From: Uliginosibacterium sp.
GTDB lineage: Bacteria > Pseudomonadota > Gammaproteobacteria > Burkholderiales > Rhodocyclaceae
Assembly: GCA_016718265.1 (NCBI GenBank)
Contig: JADKDZ010000004.1
Location: forward strand, 1-64,000
DNA: 64,000 nucleotides
Direction: 5' to 3'
A program made the translations under genes and the position numbers. Shown piece by piece: positions 10,731 to 19,594 of the stretch. Under the pieces are notes generated by a model. It worked only from the letters and a program-made list of their open reading frames with translations, was not told the origin of the DNA and ran no database searches. Within the stretch, counting starts at the first letter, position 1. Each line of letters begins with the position of its first letter.

Positions 10731-13007
10731 TCAGGGATTTGGCACGATCTTCACCAAGGCGTTTTCCGACAAAGTGTAGAGCGCCCCATCGACATCGACG
10801 GCCAAACCAATCGTATCGTTTGAAAGGCTTCCTGGCAAAGCTCCGGGTTTGGTGCCGCTCGTCGCGCAGTCGCCTGCGATCGTCACTGTACTCGACGATC
10901 CGGTGAGCTTTTCAATCGTGCTACACCCACGGTAAAGCTCTCGTAGATAGACGTTTTCTGCTGAGTCTACAGCTAGACCAACGATGAAGTGAGCCAAAGC
11001 AAGGAAATTTTCAGGGGGCCTTGTTTTCTGCATAAGCCTGGCAACGTGTGGCTTGTTCCCGTCATACGTTACTCGAGATAGCCCTATGCCTCGATCGCGC
11101 GTCTCGGTGCTGAACCAATAGGATACGTAGAGATTGTCTTTCTCATCCATGAATAATGCGGAAATGGAAGCGTTCTCTGAGACCGAATCTTCGGCATAAG
11201 TAGTCACTTTGCCTTCGCGATCCATTCTCGTAATGTCTTTACCTTTTAATTTGTCCCAACCCGAGAAGTAGAGATTCCCTTTGCTGTCTGCCGCCATGGT
11301 AGGGATATGGACTCCGTTGAGCGGGCTTGATACCCGGCCTTCAGGGGTTATTTTTTTGAGGGTTATCTCGCCAGAACGACTGAGGCCCACATAAATATTC
11401 CCTAGTCCATCTGTCGTCATGTACTGGGGTGTTGTTGATTTGAAATCGAAACGGGCGGTCTCTACCGCACCATCGATCTGGCCCGGTGCGCCAGCTTTCC
11501 CCGCCAGGGTGCTTACCACTCCTGCCGCATCGATCTTGCGGATGACATGATTGCCGCTATCAACGACATAATTGTTGCCTTCCCTGTCGCGGGTGAATGT
11601 TGTCAAGCCGTCAGAGAAAGAGAAAGAAGCCAGCTCCGCAGGCCCGTTCACGGCGCCTTTCATTGTTTGTTTGCCTGCCATCACCGGGATCTGGTCGAGG
11701 CGTGTCGCGCTGGACTGTGGCGGAATCTTGCGGAGTGTGCCCGCCACATCCAGATAGACATTCCCGGCTGCGTCGACTGTCATCCCGTCAATCGGGGCAC
11801 CCAACACCGTTGCATCCAATGCCCAGGTCTTGACTTCCCCGCTGGCGCTGATCTGCCTGATCTGGCCGGCATCAACCACATACAGGCCTCCATACGGCCC
11901 GGGCTGGATATGCGTCACGGAGGAAAAACGTGCGGCAGCCCCTTCCCCATCGACCACACCCTCGCTCCCGGGCTGCCCAGCAATCAAGCGTTGAATCCCG
12001 GTCGGCGAAACGGCACGCACCGCGTTGGCCTCGAGGAAATAGACCTCACCATTGTCACCGACTGTAAACAGAGCTGAGGCAGTAGGCTCAAGCCCCTCCG
12101 GCTTGGCATAAACCACCGTCTGGCCCGAGGGCTGGATCTGATAGACCGTCGCATTGCAAGCCAGAAATACTTTCCCGAACCGGTCTGTCCCTAGCCTGAT
12201 ACCACTCTCTACACATGGATCCTTAAATGATCTTTCTCCGCCCTCTGCAGTCCACTCCGTCATGAATGGGTAGCAAACGAATGCGTCACGGGAGCGACAC
12301 TTCACCATGATTGCCTTGCCCTGCGAATCGATAGCGAGGCTGACAAGACGGTATTTCCAGACGTCTGTGCGTTCATGCCACGCCAGCGTTGTTACCGTTC
12401 CGTCCTGTGCGACGGCAAGCAGGCCGTACTGACTCAGCTCATACACCTTGTTTCCCGGCCCCATGGCAATCGGACCACCGCCCAGCCTGGCCTGTTCGCC
12501 AATGCCGTCAGCAAAACCAGGTCCGCCAAGCTGGCCCGCTACAACACTGATGCCGGGCTGGGTCTTGACGGTCAGGCGGGCGGCACGACTGCTTGTTTGG
12601 CCCAGGGCACTGCGGACCACCACGCTGAAGTTTGCACCGTTGAGTGCTTCGCGCGCACGGCATAGCGCGCAGTGGTCGCGCGGGGATATCGACCCGTCGC
12701 GTTGCCATTGGTAGCTTTGCACCTGGGTGCTCTGTGCCACGACGGTAAAACTCGCGATGCTCCCCGGCAGAACTGTTGTTGCAAGCGGATGCTGGGTGAT
12801 ATCAGGCACACTGGAAATCGCCCCGCCTGAACTGGAGGAGCTCGAAGAGCTTGAGGAGCTGGAAGAACTCGACGAACTGGAAGAGCTGGAAGAACTTGAT
12901 GCGCTTGGCGCTTCAGAGGCACCGGAGCCTCCACCGCCACCCCCGCAGGCAACCAGCAGATGCGACATCAGGAGCAGGCTTGCTGCGACGGTCAAAACTC
13001 TTGTCAT
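10731..13007 (-). CDS. Ig-like/NHL beta-propeller lipoprotein, copy E (open frame)
   Basis: 758 residues: signal peptide with lipobox HLLVAC, Gly run, a tract of about 25 Ser, an Ig-like domain (QSYQWQRDG, about residues 70-155), then NHL-type blades with repeats such as FTRDREGNNYVVDSGNHVIRKIDAAG and GLAVDVDGALYTLSENALVKIVP. It is the only one of the five paralogues whose frame is open throughout. A short segment (GSISPRDHCALCRARE) differs from copy D because three small deletions, together 6 bases, shift and restore the frame there. As a lipoprotein it should sit on the outer membrane with the propeller outside as a binding or scaffold domain. Function is unknown, and the start is supported by the lipobox distance. 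Confidence 0.85.
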   Translation of the reverse strand: MTRVLTVAASLLLMSHLLVACGGGGGGSGASEAPSASSSSSSSSSSSSSSSSSSSSSSSSGGAISSVPDITQHPLATTVLPGSIASFTVVAQSTQVQSYQWQRDGSISPRDHCALCRAREALNGANFSVVVRSALGQTSSRAARLTVKTQPGISVVAGQLGGPGFADGIGEQARLGGGPIAMGPGNKVYELSQYGLLAVAQDGTVTTLAWHERTDVWKYRLVSLAIDSQGKAIMVKCRSRDAFVCYPFMTEWTAEGGERSFKDPCVESGIRLGTDRFGKVFLACNATVYQIQPSGQTVVYAKPEGLEPTASALFTVGDNGEVYFLEANAVRAVSPTGIQRLIAGQPGSEGVVDGEGAAARFSSVTHIQPGPYGGLYVVDAGQIRQISASGEVKTWALDATVLGAPIDGMTVDAAGNVYLDVAGTLRKIPPQSSATRLDQIPVMAGKQTMKGAVNGPAELASFSFSDGLTTFTRDREGNNYVVDSGNHVIRKIDAAGVVSTLAGKAGAPGQIDGAVETARFDFKSTTPQYMTTDGLGNIYVGLSRSGEITLKKITPEGRVSSPLNGVHIPTMAADSKGNLYFSGWDKLKGKDITRMDREGKVTTYAEDSVSENASISALFMDEKDNLYVSYWFSTETRDRGIGLSRVTYDGNKPHVARLMQKTRPPENFLALAHFIVGLAVDSAENVYLRELYRGCSTIEKLTGSSSTVTIAGDCATSGTKPGALPGSLSNDTIGLAVDVDGALYTLSENALVKIVPNP

Positions 13008-13700
13008 TCTTGTTCTCCAGCAGATCAGTATTTACGGCGTGTGACTCAAGCATTACCAAGGGGGAGACGTCCATTGTTCAGAGAATTGGCTTCAGCCTGC
13101 TAGGCTCGGACAAACTTCCGCTGATGATTTCGAGCCATGACTCTCATGGCGTTACCTGAAGTCGAAAGCATGCAAAGTTAGCGCGATAGGTAGAAAACAG
13201 AAAACCTGGCTTGTCAGGAGCATGGCGTTTGAAGTCATGATCATTGGCAGGATGATCAGTTAAGGGGGGCTGGAATAAATTGCGTGTGCAGGTGAGGTTG
13301 CTAGATTGTGCCGAATTTATGACGAGAAGACAATCAGACTGCTGGAGCATGTAGTATCCGCCGACTCGCTCTGAGCATCGGCGTGTCGCTAGAGCGTGCG
13401 CGTCCTGCATGGCATGAGCTTAGGGTCAAGTTGAAGAGCGATTCATCGCTCAGCTACGACTGCCAGTGACGCCCGGAGGCAACGAAACTTAAGCGATAAA
13501 ACGACGGCCGATATGCCATAAACTGCGCACTATTCCCGGAAAAGAGGCTCGCGATTATATCCGCAGATCAAAAGCAGGTTTTGCGTAAAGTCGTGCCATG
13601 GAGCATTGCTATTAGTTACCCGTGGGTTTCCGTGTGGGCTCCGACAACGGGCTGAATCTCTACTATATGATCTCTTTTCTCGGTTTGTGCCACCAGCCGC
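13008..13700. other. Gene-poor spacer with duplicated 5' leader
   Basis: The first 70 bases upstream of copy E are nearly identical to those upstream of copy D (10660-10730), so they hold the shared promoter/leader. The remaining 600 bases contain only short unconvincing open frames and no RNA gene I can recognise. Confidence 0.5.
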
Positions 13701-14677
13701 TCAGGCATTCTTACCCCCGCGATCGGCTTCATGCAGCGCGCGTACCACGTAACGAGGCCGCTGCTTCGACTCGAGATAGATCCGCCCGATGTACTCGCCC
13801 AATACGCCGACGCTGAGGAGCTGCAGGCTTCCCATGAAGAGTACGGTGACGATCATGGAGGCATACCCGGGCACTGCAACGCCCTGGGTCAGCGTGTAGA
13901 GCACGATCCAGCTGCCATACATGAAACTGAGCAACGCGCCCGCGAGCCCGACGTAGGTCCAGATTTTCAGCGGTGCAATGCTGAAACTCGTAATTCCTTC
14001 GAGCGCAAAGTTCCAGAGTTTCCAGCCCGAGAACTTGCTCTCGCCGGCAGCGCGTGGCTTGCGCGTGTACTCGATCTCGACGGTCCGAAAGCCGACCCAG
14101 GCAAAAAGGCCTTTCATGAAGCGTTGCCGCTCCGGCAACTGTTTGAGCACTTCAATCACGCGTCGGTCCATCAAACGAAAATCGCCAACGTTCTGCGGGA
14201 TCTTTACGTCGGACAGCGCATTGTGCAAGCGGTAGAACCACTCGGCCGTCTTGCGTTTAAGCCAGCTATCGGCGCGCCGATCCGCGCGACGCGCGACCAC
14301 GACGTCTGCGCCACCTTGCCATGCTTCGATCAGTGAGGGTATCAGTTCAGGCGGATCCTGCAGATCGGCATCAATGGGTATTACGCCGCCCCGCGGGCAC
14401 GATCAATTCCGGCGGTCGGGGCAGCCTCCTTGCCGAAATTCCGTGAGAGTTCGACAACCCGGACCCGAGGCTCACGCTGCGCGAAGGCTTGAAGCCTGGC
14501 CAGCGTATCGTCGCGGCTGCCATCATCGACGCAGACAAACTCGAAGCTCAGCCCGGAGAGTGCATCCACGACGGGCAGGATGTGGGTGAAGTACAGCTCC
14601 ACCCCCTCGGACTCATTGAAGAACGGTGCGACGATCGTCACGAGCCTCTGCTGATATTGAACACTGGAATTGCTCAC
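13701..14677 (-). CDS. GtrB/DPM1-like family 2 glycosyltransferase (one frameshift)
   Basis: The N-terminal part (14677 to about 14385) has the GT-A nucleotide-binding fold: [13 protein letters not shown], the [12 protein letters not shown] motif and [13 protein letters not shown]. The remainder (about 14390 to 13701) carries the catalytic [13 protein letters not shown] motif, the [11 protein letters not shown] segment and two C-terminal membrane helices. The two parts are in adjacent frames, with one base missing at about 14385 in a GC-rich stretch. Joined, the protein is about 325 residues, the usual size for transferases that load a sugar onto undecaprenyl phosphate. It is the last gene of a three-gene unit, 2 bases after gtrA. 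The break is probably a read error because both halves are perfectly conserved. Confidence 0.82.
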
Positions 14678-14679
14678 CC

Positions 14680-15069
14680 TTATCCTCCCGATGAGTCGTC
14701 GCGTGGCCGCAAGAATACAAACAGGCGCAGCAACAGGTAAGTCACGGTGACATACGCCGCGATGGCCAGCCCTTGCGCCAGATGTGCTTCAATCGCCTGG
14801 GTCAGACTGTGCTCAAGCACAACGCGGTTCACGGCATAGCCCAGCGCGACGACCGGCAGGTAGCGAACAAAGCTCCGCACCAGCCCGCCGCCGTCGCGAA
14901 AAGACCAATTGCGGTGAGCCATGAAGGTCACCGGCACCAGCAGCACGAAGGCCATCCAGTTCGCAACGACCGGGCTGAAAAATAGCTGCAGGCCGAATAT
15001 GACAGACAGCCCCAGCGCGGTATTCGCCGCCCCCATCAAGAGGAAGCGAAGCAAAGTGCGATCAAGCAT
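14680..15069 (-). CDS. GtrA-like flippase family membrane protein
   Basis: 129 residues with four predicted membrane helices (LLRFLLMGAANTALGL, VVANWMAFVLLVPVTF, YLPVVALGYAVNRVVL, LAIAAYVTVTYLLLRLFVF) and the family's central HRNWSFRD motif. GtrA-like proteins are thought to move undecaprenyl-linked sugars across the inner membrane, working with a GtrB-type transferase, which is encoded next. I chose the ATG at 15069 because it overlaps the end of the methyltransferase gene (ATGCTTGA), a translational-coupling arrangement; the longer open frame upstream is a shadow. Confidence 0.85.
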   Translation of the reverse strand: MLDRTLLRFLLMGAANTALGLSVIFGLQLFFSPVVANWMAFVLLVPVTFMAHRNWSFRDGGGLVRSFVRYLPVVALGYAVNRVVLEHSLTQAIEAHLAQGLAIAAYVTVTYLLLRLFVFLRPRDDSSGG

Positions 15070-15829
15070 CGCTGCCCTGCTTCTTGCGCAGCACATAGCA
15101 CTGCGTCCACAGCAGCTCGCGAAGCAGGGGAATTCTGCGCAGGCCACCCTCCAGCCAAGCCGCCAATTGCTGCCCCGGCTTTCCGCAGAACTCGGCAACG
15201 CCCGGCAGATACAAGCCACAGTCGTACTGCTCCAGCACATCAAAGCATGCCTCGTGAATCTGCCCCAGCAAGGCTGCACGCGTCAGCCGGTTGATGTGGC
15301 CCAGGTCTTCGACGTGTTCGGCATAGAGCCTGCGGACAATTCCTCGCACCAGCGGGAATACCAGCAAGCGGGCAAACAGTTCCGCCGTACTGTAGGCGTG
15401 CGGCGTTGTCAGGATCAGTACGCCGCCGGGCCGCAGCGCCTGTGAGATATTCGCGAGCGCGCGCTGCGACCCGGGCAGGTGCTCAATCACCTCGGAGCAC
15501 ACGGCCACATCGTAAGACGGTCGCAGCGACAGGCTTGTCACATCCTCCACACGGGCTTCGACGTTCTCCAGCCCGGCAACGGCGGCGACAAAACCCGGGT
15601 TGATGTCGATCGCCAGTACCGGGCCCAGCCTCGCCATCTCGGCGGTGTAAAGGCCGCAGCCAATGCCGATCTCGAGAAATCGCGTGCCACGGCGGCGGGC
15701 AAAGCGCTGAATCGCCCCTGTCACCCACGCCCGTCGGCCACCATGCAACCAGCGACGGCTGGGATTTGCGGACTCGTAAAGATTGGCCTGAAACGCGATA
15801 TCGCCCTGGCCCAGCTTGTCTGCTTCCAT
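15062..15829 (-). CDS. Class I SAM-dependent methyltransferase
   Basis: 255 residues. The SAM-binding motif I is FLEIGIGCGLYTAEMA, followed by the acidic VLAIDINPGF, the motif II/III region VAVCSEVIEHL and LRPGGVLILTTPH, as in Methyltransf_11/UbiE-like enzymes. The substrate cannot be read from the sequence. First gene of an operon with gtrA and the glycosyltransferase, suggesting a role in cell-surface glycan or lipid-linked sugar modification. An AAGGGA ribosome binding site lies about 9 bases upstream. Confidence 0.85.
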   Translation of the reverse strand: MEADKLGQGDIAFQANLYESANPSRRWLHGGRRAWVTGAIQRFARRRGTRFLEIGIGCGLYTAEMARLGPVLAIDINPGFVAAVAGLENVEARVEDVTSLSLRPSYDVAVCSEVIEHLPGSQRALANISQALRPGGVLILTTPHAYSTAELFARLLVFPLVRGIVRRLYAEHVEDLGHINRLTRAALLGQIHEACFDVLEQYDCGLYLPGVAEFCGKPGQQLAAWLEGGLRRIPLLRELLWTQCYVLRKKQGSDA

Positions 15830-16124
15830 TCATTCCCTTTGACGGCAAGAGGACCCTGCCGCAGCCCGCGCGCTGCGACCTAGAAGTCCATTCGCTTGAA
15901 GAATATCCTTGGCAAATGGCGGATCAACGGCATGATCAGTCGCCATCTGATTGGGGCGTCGGTTCGCTATTCCAGCACCGATTGCATGCGCAATCTTTGC
16001 AGGATCGACGAGCTTCAGTCCTTTGGCCTCTAGGAACATACACATCGGAGTATTAATGGGCCTTGGCTCGGTCAGTACCGCACGCACGATACTGCAGGCG
16101 AGCCAATGCTGCAAACGTGCTCCA
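15830..16124. other. Spacer without a recognisable gene
   Basis: The minus strand has an open frame of 94 codons here with a fairly protein-like middle (LEAKGLKLVDPAKIAHAIGAG) but no recognised family and no good ribosome binding site. It could be the remains of a gene cut by the neighbouring insertion sequence. Confidence 0.35.
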
Positions 16125-16950
16125 TAACGCCCCTCTTAGCGCCCGTTTGCGATCTTCCGGGCAGTAGCACCTGAAGGGCGAGAGGGATAAACAGCAAGCG
16201 GGTGTTGAGCTTGCGCTCGCATTATTTCCGCAAACAGTGGCTACTCTCCAGGCAAGCGAATGAGCACTCGACTCAGCGCTGGGACGTGACGGCAAAGGTG
16301 TGCAACTCGCTGCGCTTGGTAATTTGAACCTTGGCGCAGAGCAGCTCCTCGACAGCCTGGGCAAATGGCTGATCCACATAGCCTCCGTCTGCCAGGATGC
16401 ACCAAACCGCGCGCAGATCTGCTACGTAGCGACTCAAGGCCAGAAGTGCAGCTTTGCGGTCGGTTACTTCGGCCATGGTGATAGCCATGGCGTGAGGCAG
16501 GCCTTGCGTATTGACCGCTAAATGGCGCTTGATCCCCGAAACCTAACTGCCCGCGTCGTAGCCCTTCTCGCAAGTACTATCGGTGTTCTTCACGCGCTGC
16601 GCGTCTACGATCAAGACGCCCGTCGAGGAATGCCCCCCTGCTTTGTACGAGCGGCGCTAACCACATTTATTGAAGCCCGTTCTAGAAAGCTGACACCGTC
16701 TGGACCAGGCTCACTCCACTTGGCGAGTAGGCGTGTACGGTTCGCCATTTCGGGAATTCACTCGGCAACATTCGTCACTGGCAACTACTCTTGAGCAAGT
16801 ACAGCACGTCACAGAACACTTCACATAGTGCAACTGCCCGTGGCTTGGTCTGCTTGCGCACGCTTTCCAGTAATGGACGGATTTCTTCAAACGCCTCTCG
16901 GATAATGTCAAACGGGCAATCTTTTATCATGCCAAGTTTGCGAAATGCAA
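16125..16950 (-). pseudogene. IS5-family (IS427/IS1031 type) transposase remnant
   Basis: Read from 16950 down in three frames, the pieces match this transposase family in order: RKLGMIKDCPFDIIREAFEE, ALCEVFCDVLYLLKSSCQ, RMLPSEFPKWRTVHAY, TGVLIVDAQRVKNTD, VSGIKRHLAVNTQGLPHA, then AITMAEVTDRKAAL, CILADGGYVDQPFA (the DGGY catalytic region) and finally VECSFAWLE and CERKLNT. At least two in-frame stops (after SSCQ and before VSGIK) and several shifts make it inactive. I found no flanking direct repeats. It ends just downstream of the bufferin-type cluster and may have brought or trimmed DNA there. Confidence 0.8.
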
Positions 16951-16966
16951 TTGATTGTGTACTGCC

Positions 16967-17701
16967 TCAGGGCCGTATGCCCAGAATCGCGCCCTCGCGC
17001 CGGAGCTGGTCGAGCAGCGCGGCGCCGTGCGCGATGAGTTGCCGGGGATCGGGATGGCCGAGCTCTTGTGCAATCTGATGGCAGGCGTCGTGGCCGGACC
17101 ACGTTCCTTCTTTGAGAAGGGCGACGAGCCGGGCGCTGACGGGATTCAAGGCGATGAAACGCACGGTGTCGTCGGCGTGGCGAAACACCAGCAGATGGGT
17201 GGGGCGGGGCTTGCGCGGGCGATAGGCCGGGCCGATAGCCTGCACCGGCCAGGCGTAGTGCAGGTTCATCAGGGCCGGTGCGAGGACGGGCGAGCCGGTC
17301 AGCAGATCGCCTTGCGGGCGATGGGCCGGCGGTTCGGCTTCCATCACGTCCAGCGCCAGTTCGACCCATTCGTAATGCGCCAGATCGCGCAGCCAGGGCG
17401 GCAGGCGGGGGCGGTCGCTGGCATTCAGCCAGTCTAGGAATGCTTTTGGAATTTCGCGGAACCAGGGGCTCTGACAACGGGCCTCGCGAAAGAAGGCACG
17501 CATCAGGCGCTGCCAGCGCTGGGGGCCGAGCGTGGCGCGGGTGACGGGATAGCAGGCATCCAGAAAACCGCACAGGTTGTTGAACAGCAACTCGGCATAC
17601 ACGCCGGCCGGCCGTGCACCGATGCCAGCTGGACGCGGGCGATGGTGGGGGTCACGCAGGTGCTGGCCGAAGTCGTGCTGGAATTGCTGGAAGGGGCGCA
17701 T
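16967..17701 (-). CDS. bufC: DUF2063 partner protein of the bufferin (MNIO) system
   Basis: 244 residues. The N-terminal half is the DUF2063 domain (QQFQHDFGQHLRD ... AELLFNNLCGFLDACYPVTRATLG ... FFREARCQSPWFREIP), and the C-terminal half carries the second conserved region (HLLVFRHADDTVRFIALNPVSARLVALL). In bufferin and oxazolin clusters this protein (BufC/HvfC) is the partner of the DUF692 enzyme and is needed for precursor recognition. Its start codon overlaps the last base of the bufB stop codon (position 17701), so the two are translationally coupled. An IS5 remnant follows the stop. Confidence 0.88.
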   Translation of the reverse strand: MRPFQQFQHDFGQHLRDPHHRPRPAGIGARPAGVYAELLFNNLCGFLDACYPVTRATLGPQRWQRLMRAFFREARCQSPWFREIPKAFLDWLNASDRPRLPPWLRDLAHYEWVELALDVMEAEPPAHRPQGDLLTGSPVLAPALMNLHYAWPVQAIGPAYRPRKPRPTHLLVFRHADDTVRFIALNPVSARLVALLKEGTWSGHDACHQIAQELGHPDPRQLIAHGAALLDQLRREGAILGIRP

Positions 17702-18543
17702 CAGGCACGCTTTCTCGGCCGCATCGCGCGCTGCTGGGCGGCGGCGATCTGCTCGACTTCGCAGGCGAGCTCGCCGAGCGCCGGCAGGTTGAAGTCGCGC
17801 TCCAGGCAGGTGGGCAGCGGGCCGACGCGGGCATACACGGCGTCCAGCAGGGCCCAGACCGGGTCGATGACGGGGGCGCCGTGGGTGTCGATCAGGAGGC
17901 CGTCAGGCTCCACGTGGTGGCCGGCAACGTGCAGGTAGCAGGTGCGGTCGAGGGGCAGGGCGTCGAGGAAGTCGAGCGGGTCGAAATCGAAATTCCGGCT
18001 ATTCACGTAGACGTTGTTCACGTCGAGATGCAGCAGGCAGTCGGCTTCTTCGACCACGGCGCGGATGAATTCGGCTTCCGTCATTTCGGCGCCGGGCGGG
18101 GTGAGGTAGCGCGAGGCATTCTCGATGCCGATCTGCATGCCGAGGATCTCCTGCGCCTGGCGGATACGGGCGGCGACCCACTGCACGGCGTCACCCGTGC
18201 AGGGCAGGGGGAGCAGATCGTAGAGGTGGCCGCTATCGCCACACCAGGAGAGGTGCTCGGTGTAGCGTGTGATGCCATGTGCCTGCATGAAGTGCCGGAT
18301 GCCTTGGAGCAGCGCGGTATCGAGCGGGCGTGGCCCGCCCAGATCGAGCGAGAGGCCGTGGCAGGCGAAGGGGTAGCGTTCGGTGAAGGCCCGCAGATCT
18401 TTAGCCGAGCGCCCGCCGACCCCCGCCCAGTTCTCCGGCGCGAGCTCGAAGAAATCGATCACGGCTGGGACGCCCAGCTTCAGGGCGGGGATCAGTTCCC
18501 GCCTGAAGCCAAGGCCTGCGCCAGTGAGGGGGGCGGGGCGCAT
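17701..18543 (-). CDS. bufB: DUF692 multinuclear iron oxidative (MNIO) enzyme
   Basis: 280 residues with the DUF692 TIM-barrel signature: GAGLGFRREL at the N-terminus, IDFFELAPENW, ACHGLSLDLG, TEHLSWCG, GIENASRYL, LHLDVNNVYVNS, YLHVAGH and DTHGAPV, which together supply the His, Glu, Asp and Asn ligands of the iron cluster. Characterised members oxidise cysteines in a precursor peptide to thiooxazole or related heterocycles that bind copper or other metals. It lies 8 bases downstream of the Cys-rich precursor gene and overlaps bufC, so all three form one operon. Confidence 0.92.
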   Translation of the reverse strand: MRPAPLTGAGLGFRRELIPALKLGVPAVIDFFELAPENWAGVGGRSAKDLRAFTERYPFACHGLSLDLGGPRPLDTALLQGIRHFMQAHGITRYTEHLSWCGDSGHLYDLLPLPCTGDAVQWVAARIRQAQEILGMQIGIENASRYLTPPGAEMTEAEFIRAVVEEADCLLHLDVNNVYVNSRNFDFDPLDFLDALPLDRTCYLHVAGHHVEPDGLLIDTHGAPVIDPVWALLDAVYARVGPLPTCLERDFNLPALGELACEVEQIAAAQQRAMRPRKRA

Positions 18544-18551
18544 CGTTGGCC

Positions 18552-18875
18552 TTACTTCTTGGCGCCGCAGCCGCCGTCTTTGCTCTTGTCGCCGCCGCAG
18601 CTGCCTTCCTTCTTCTTGTCACCGCCACAGCTACCGTCTTTCTTCTTCTCGCTGCCGCACTTGCCGTCTTTCTTCTTGGCGTCGGCGCCACACTTGGCCT
18701 CGCCGCACTTGGCTTCAGCATTCTTGTCGTCGGTGCTGGCCTGGGCCAGCTGGTAGCCGCCCTCCAGCTTCTGCATGCCGAAAGGATTGTCGGCGGCGTG
18801 GGCGATTGAGCCAATCGTCAAGCCCGCCACAGCGGTCATGCTCGCAAGGGCCAAGCGGGTCGTCTGTTTTTTCAT
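18552..18875 (-). CDS. bufA: Bufferin/HvfA-type Cys-rich RiPP precursor
   Basis: 107 residues. An N-terminal Sec signal (MKKQTTRLALAS, cleavage probably after AHA at residues 25-27), a short spacer (NPFGMQKLEGGYQLAQAS), then a low-complexity core with six Cys-Gly motifs: KCGE, KCGA, KCGS, SCGG, SCGG and GCGA, separated by Lys/Asp/Glu-rich spacers. This matches precursors whose Cys residues are modified by DUF692 enzymes and then exported as metal-binding peptides. I chose the ATG at 18875 because GGAGAG lies 5 bases upstream; the frame is open farther but without similarity. The core repeats (KKKDG/KKEG) suggest expansion by duplication. Such operons are commonly induced by copper or other metals, but no operator is evident here. 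Confidence 0.88.
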   Translation of the reverse strand: MKKQTTRLALASMTAVAGLTIGSIAHAADNPFGMQKLEGGYQLAQASTDDKNAEAKCGEAKCGADAKKKDGKCGSEKKKDGSCGGDKKKEGSCGGDKSKDGGCGAKK

Positions 18876-19052
18876 GTTTCTCTCCAGTCCAGGGTTGAGG
18901 GTGTTGCGTGGAGTTCGTCGGTTGGCCTTACGCGTTCTTACAGCGCGGGCGAGAAATCTTTTTATCGGGCTCGTCGAAGCTGCGCCTTGCGAGTGGGCGA
19001 GGTGCGCGGCACTATGGAGGCTCTGCTGATCCATCTGCCCGGTAGTTGAGTG

Positions 19053-19565
19053 ATGCTTGACCACCCCGCCTGTCGATTTCTCTGGTGCCTCGCAGGCGTT
19101 GCCTCGGGCATTGGTTTGGCCCTCGCGCTGGTGGGGCCGGGGCATGAGCCCTTTCTGCTGGCCTCACTCGGTGGCTCGGCGGCGTTTCTGTTCGGCCTGA
19201 CGCGTGCGCCCGCCGCACAACCCCGCGCGCTGCTTGGCGGGCATCTGGGGGCGGCGTTTATCGGCATTGCCTGCTATCAGTGGCTGGGCGATGCACCGCT
19301 GACCTATGTGCTCGCGCAGGTTCTCGCACTGGCGTTCATGCTGCTTACCCGCACGCTCCATCCGCCGGCAGGTGCCAATCCCTTGATCATGGTTTATGTG
19401 CACGCGGGCTGGACGACGCTCTTGCACCCCGTCCTGCTCGGCGTGCTGTCTCTGGCGCTGGTTGCCGCGGTCTGGAGCCGGCTGTACCCCGGGCTGAGCC
19501 CGTATCCGGTCGACCTGCGCGCGGCCTCGCCACCGCGCCTGGATTGGGGCGGGTGGGGCTTATGA
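19053..19565 (+). CDS. HPP family integral membrane protein
   Basis: About 170 residues with four to five membrane helices and the family signature LHPPAGANPLIMV (the HPP motif). HPP proteins are small inner-membrane proteins, some linked to nitrite transport in plastids and cyanobacteria; the role here is unknown. ATG at 19053 follows a GTG at 19050 that could also start it. It is transcribed away from bufA, and the 175-base region between them must hold both promoters. It is followed 30 bases later by a Sel1-like gene on the same strand. Confidence 0.8.
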   Translation: MLDHPACRFLWCLAGVASGIGLALALVGPGHEPFLLASLGGSAAFLFGLTRAPAAQPRALLGGHLGAAFIGIACYQWLGDAPLTYVLAQVLALAFMLLTRTLHPPAGANPLIMVYVHAGWTTLLHPVLLGVLSLALVAAVWSRLYPGLSPYPVDLRAASPPRLDWGGWGL

Positions 19566-19594
19566 TGTGTGCGTGAGTCGGACAGGAGAAAAGC

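Noticed and set aside
10244..10823. + strand open frames with ELEELEEL-type repeats opposite copies D and E and at 23878-24370
   Set aside because: They are antisense readings of poly-Ser codons (AGC/TCG/TCC) and have no start context; the same artefact appears opposite every Ser tract.
13144..13410. 88-codon minus frame upstream of copy E
   Set aside because: Cys- and Ser-rich without a family or ribosome binding site; treated as non-coding.
17614..18756. 380-codon + frame opposite bufB/bufC
   Set aside because: Antisense shadow; the minus strand carries three well-conserved, coupled genes.
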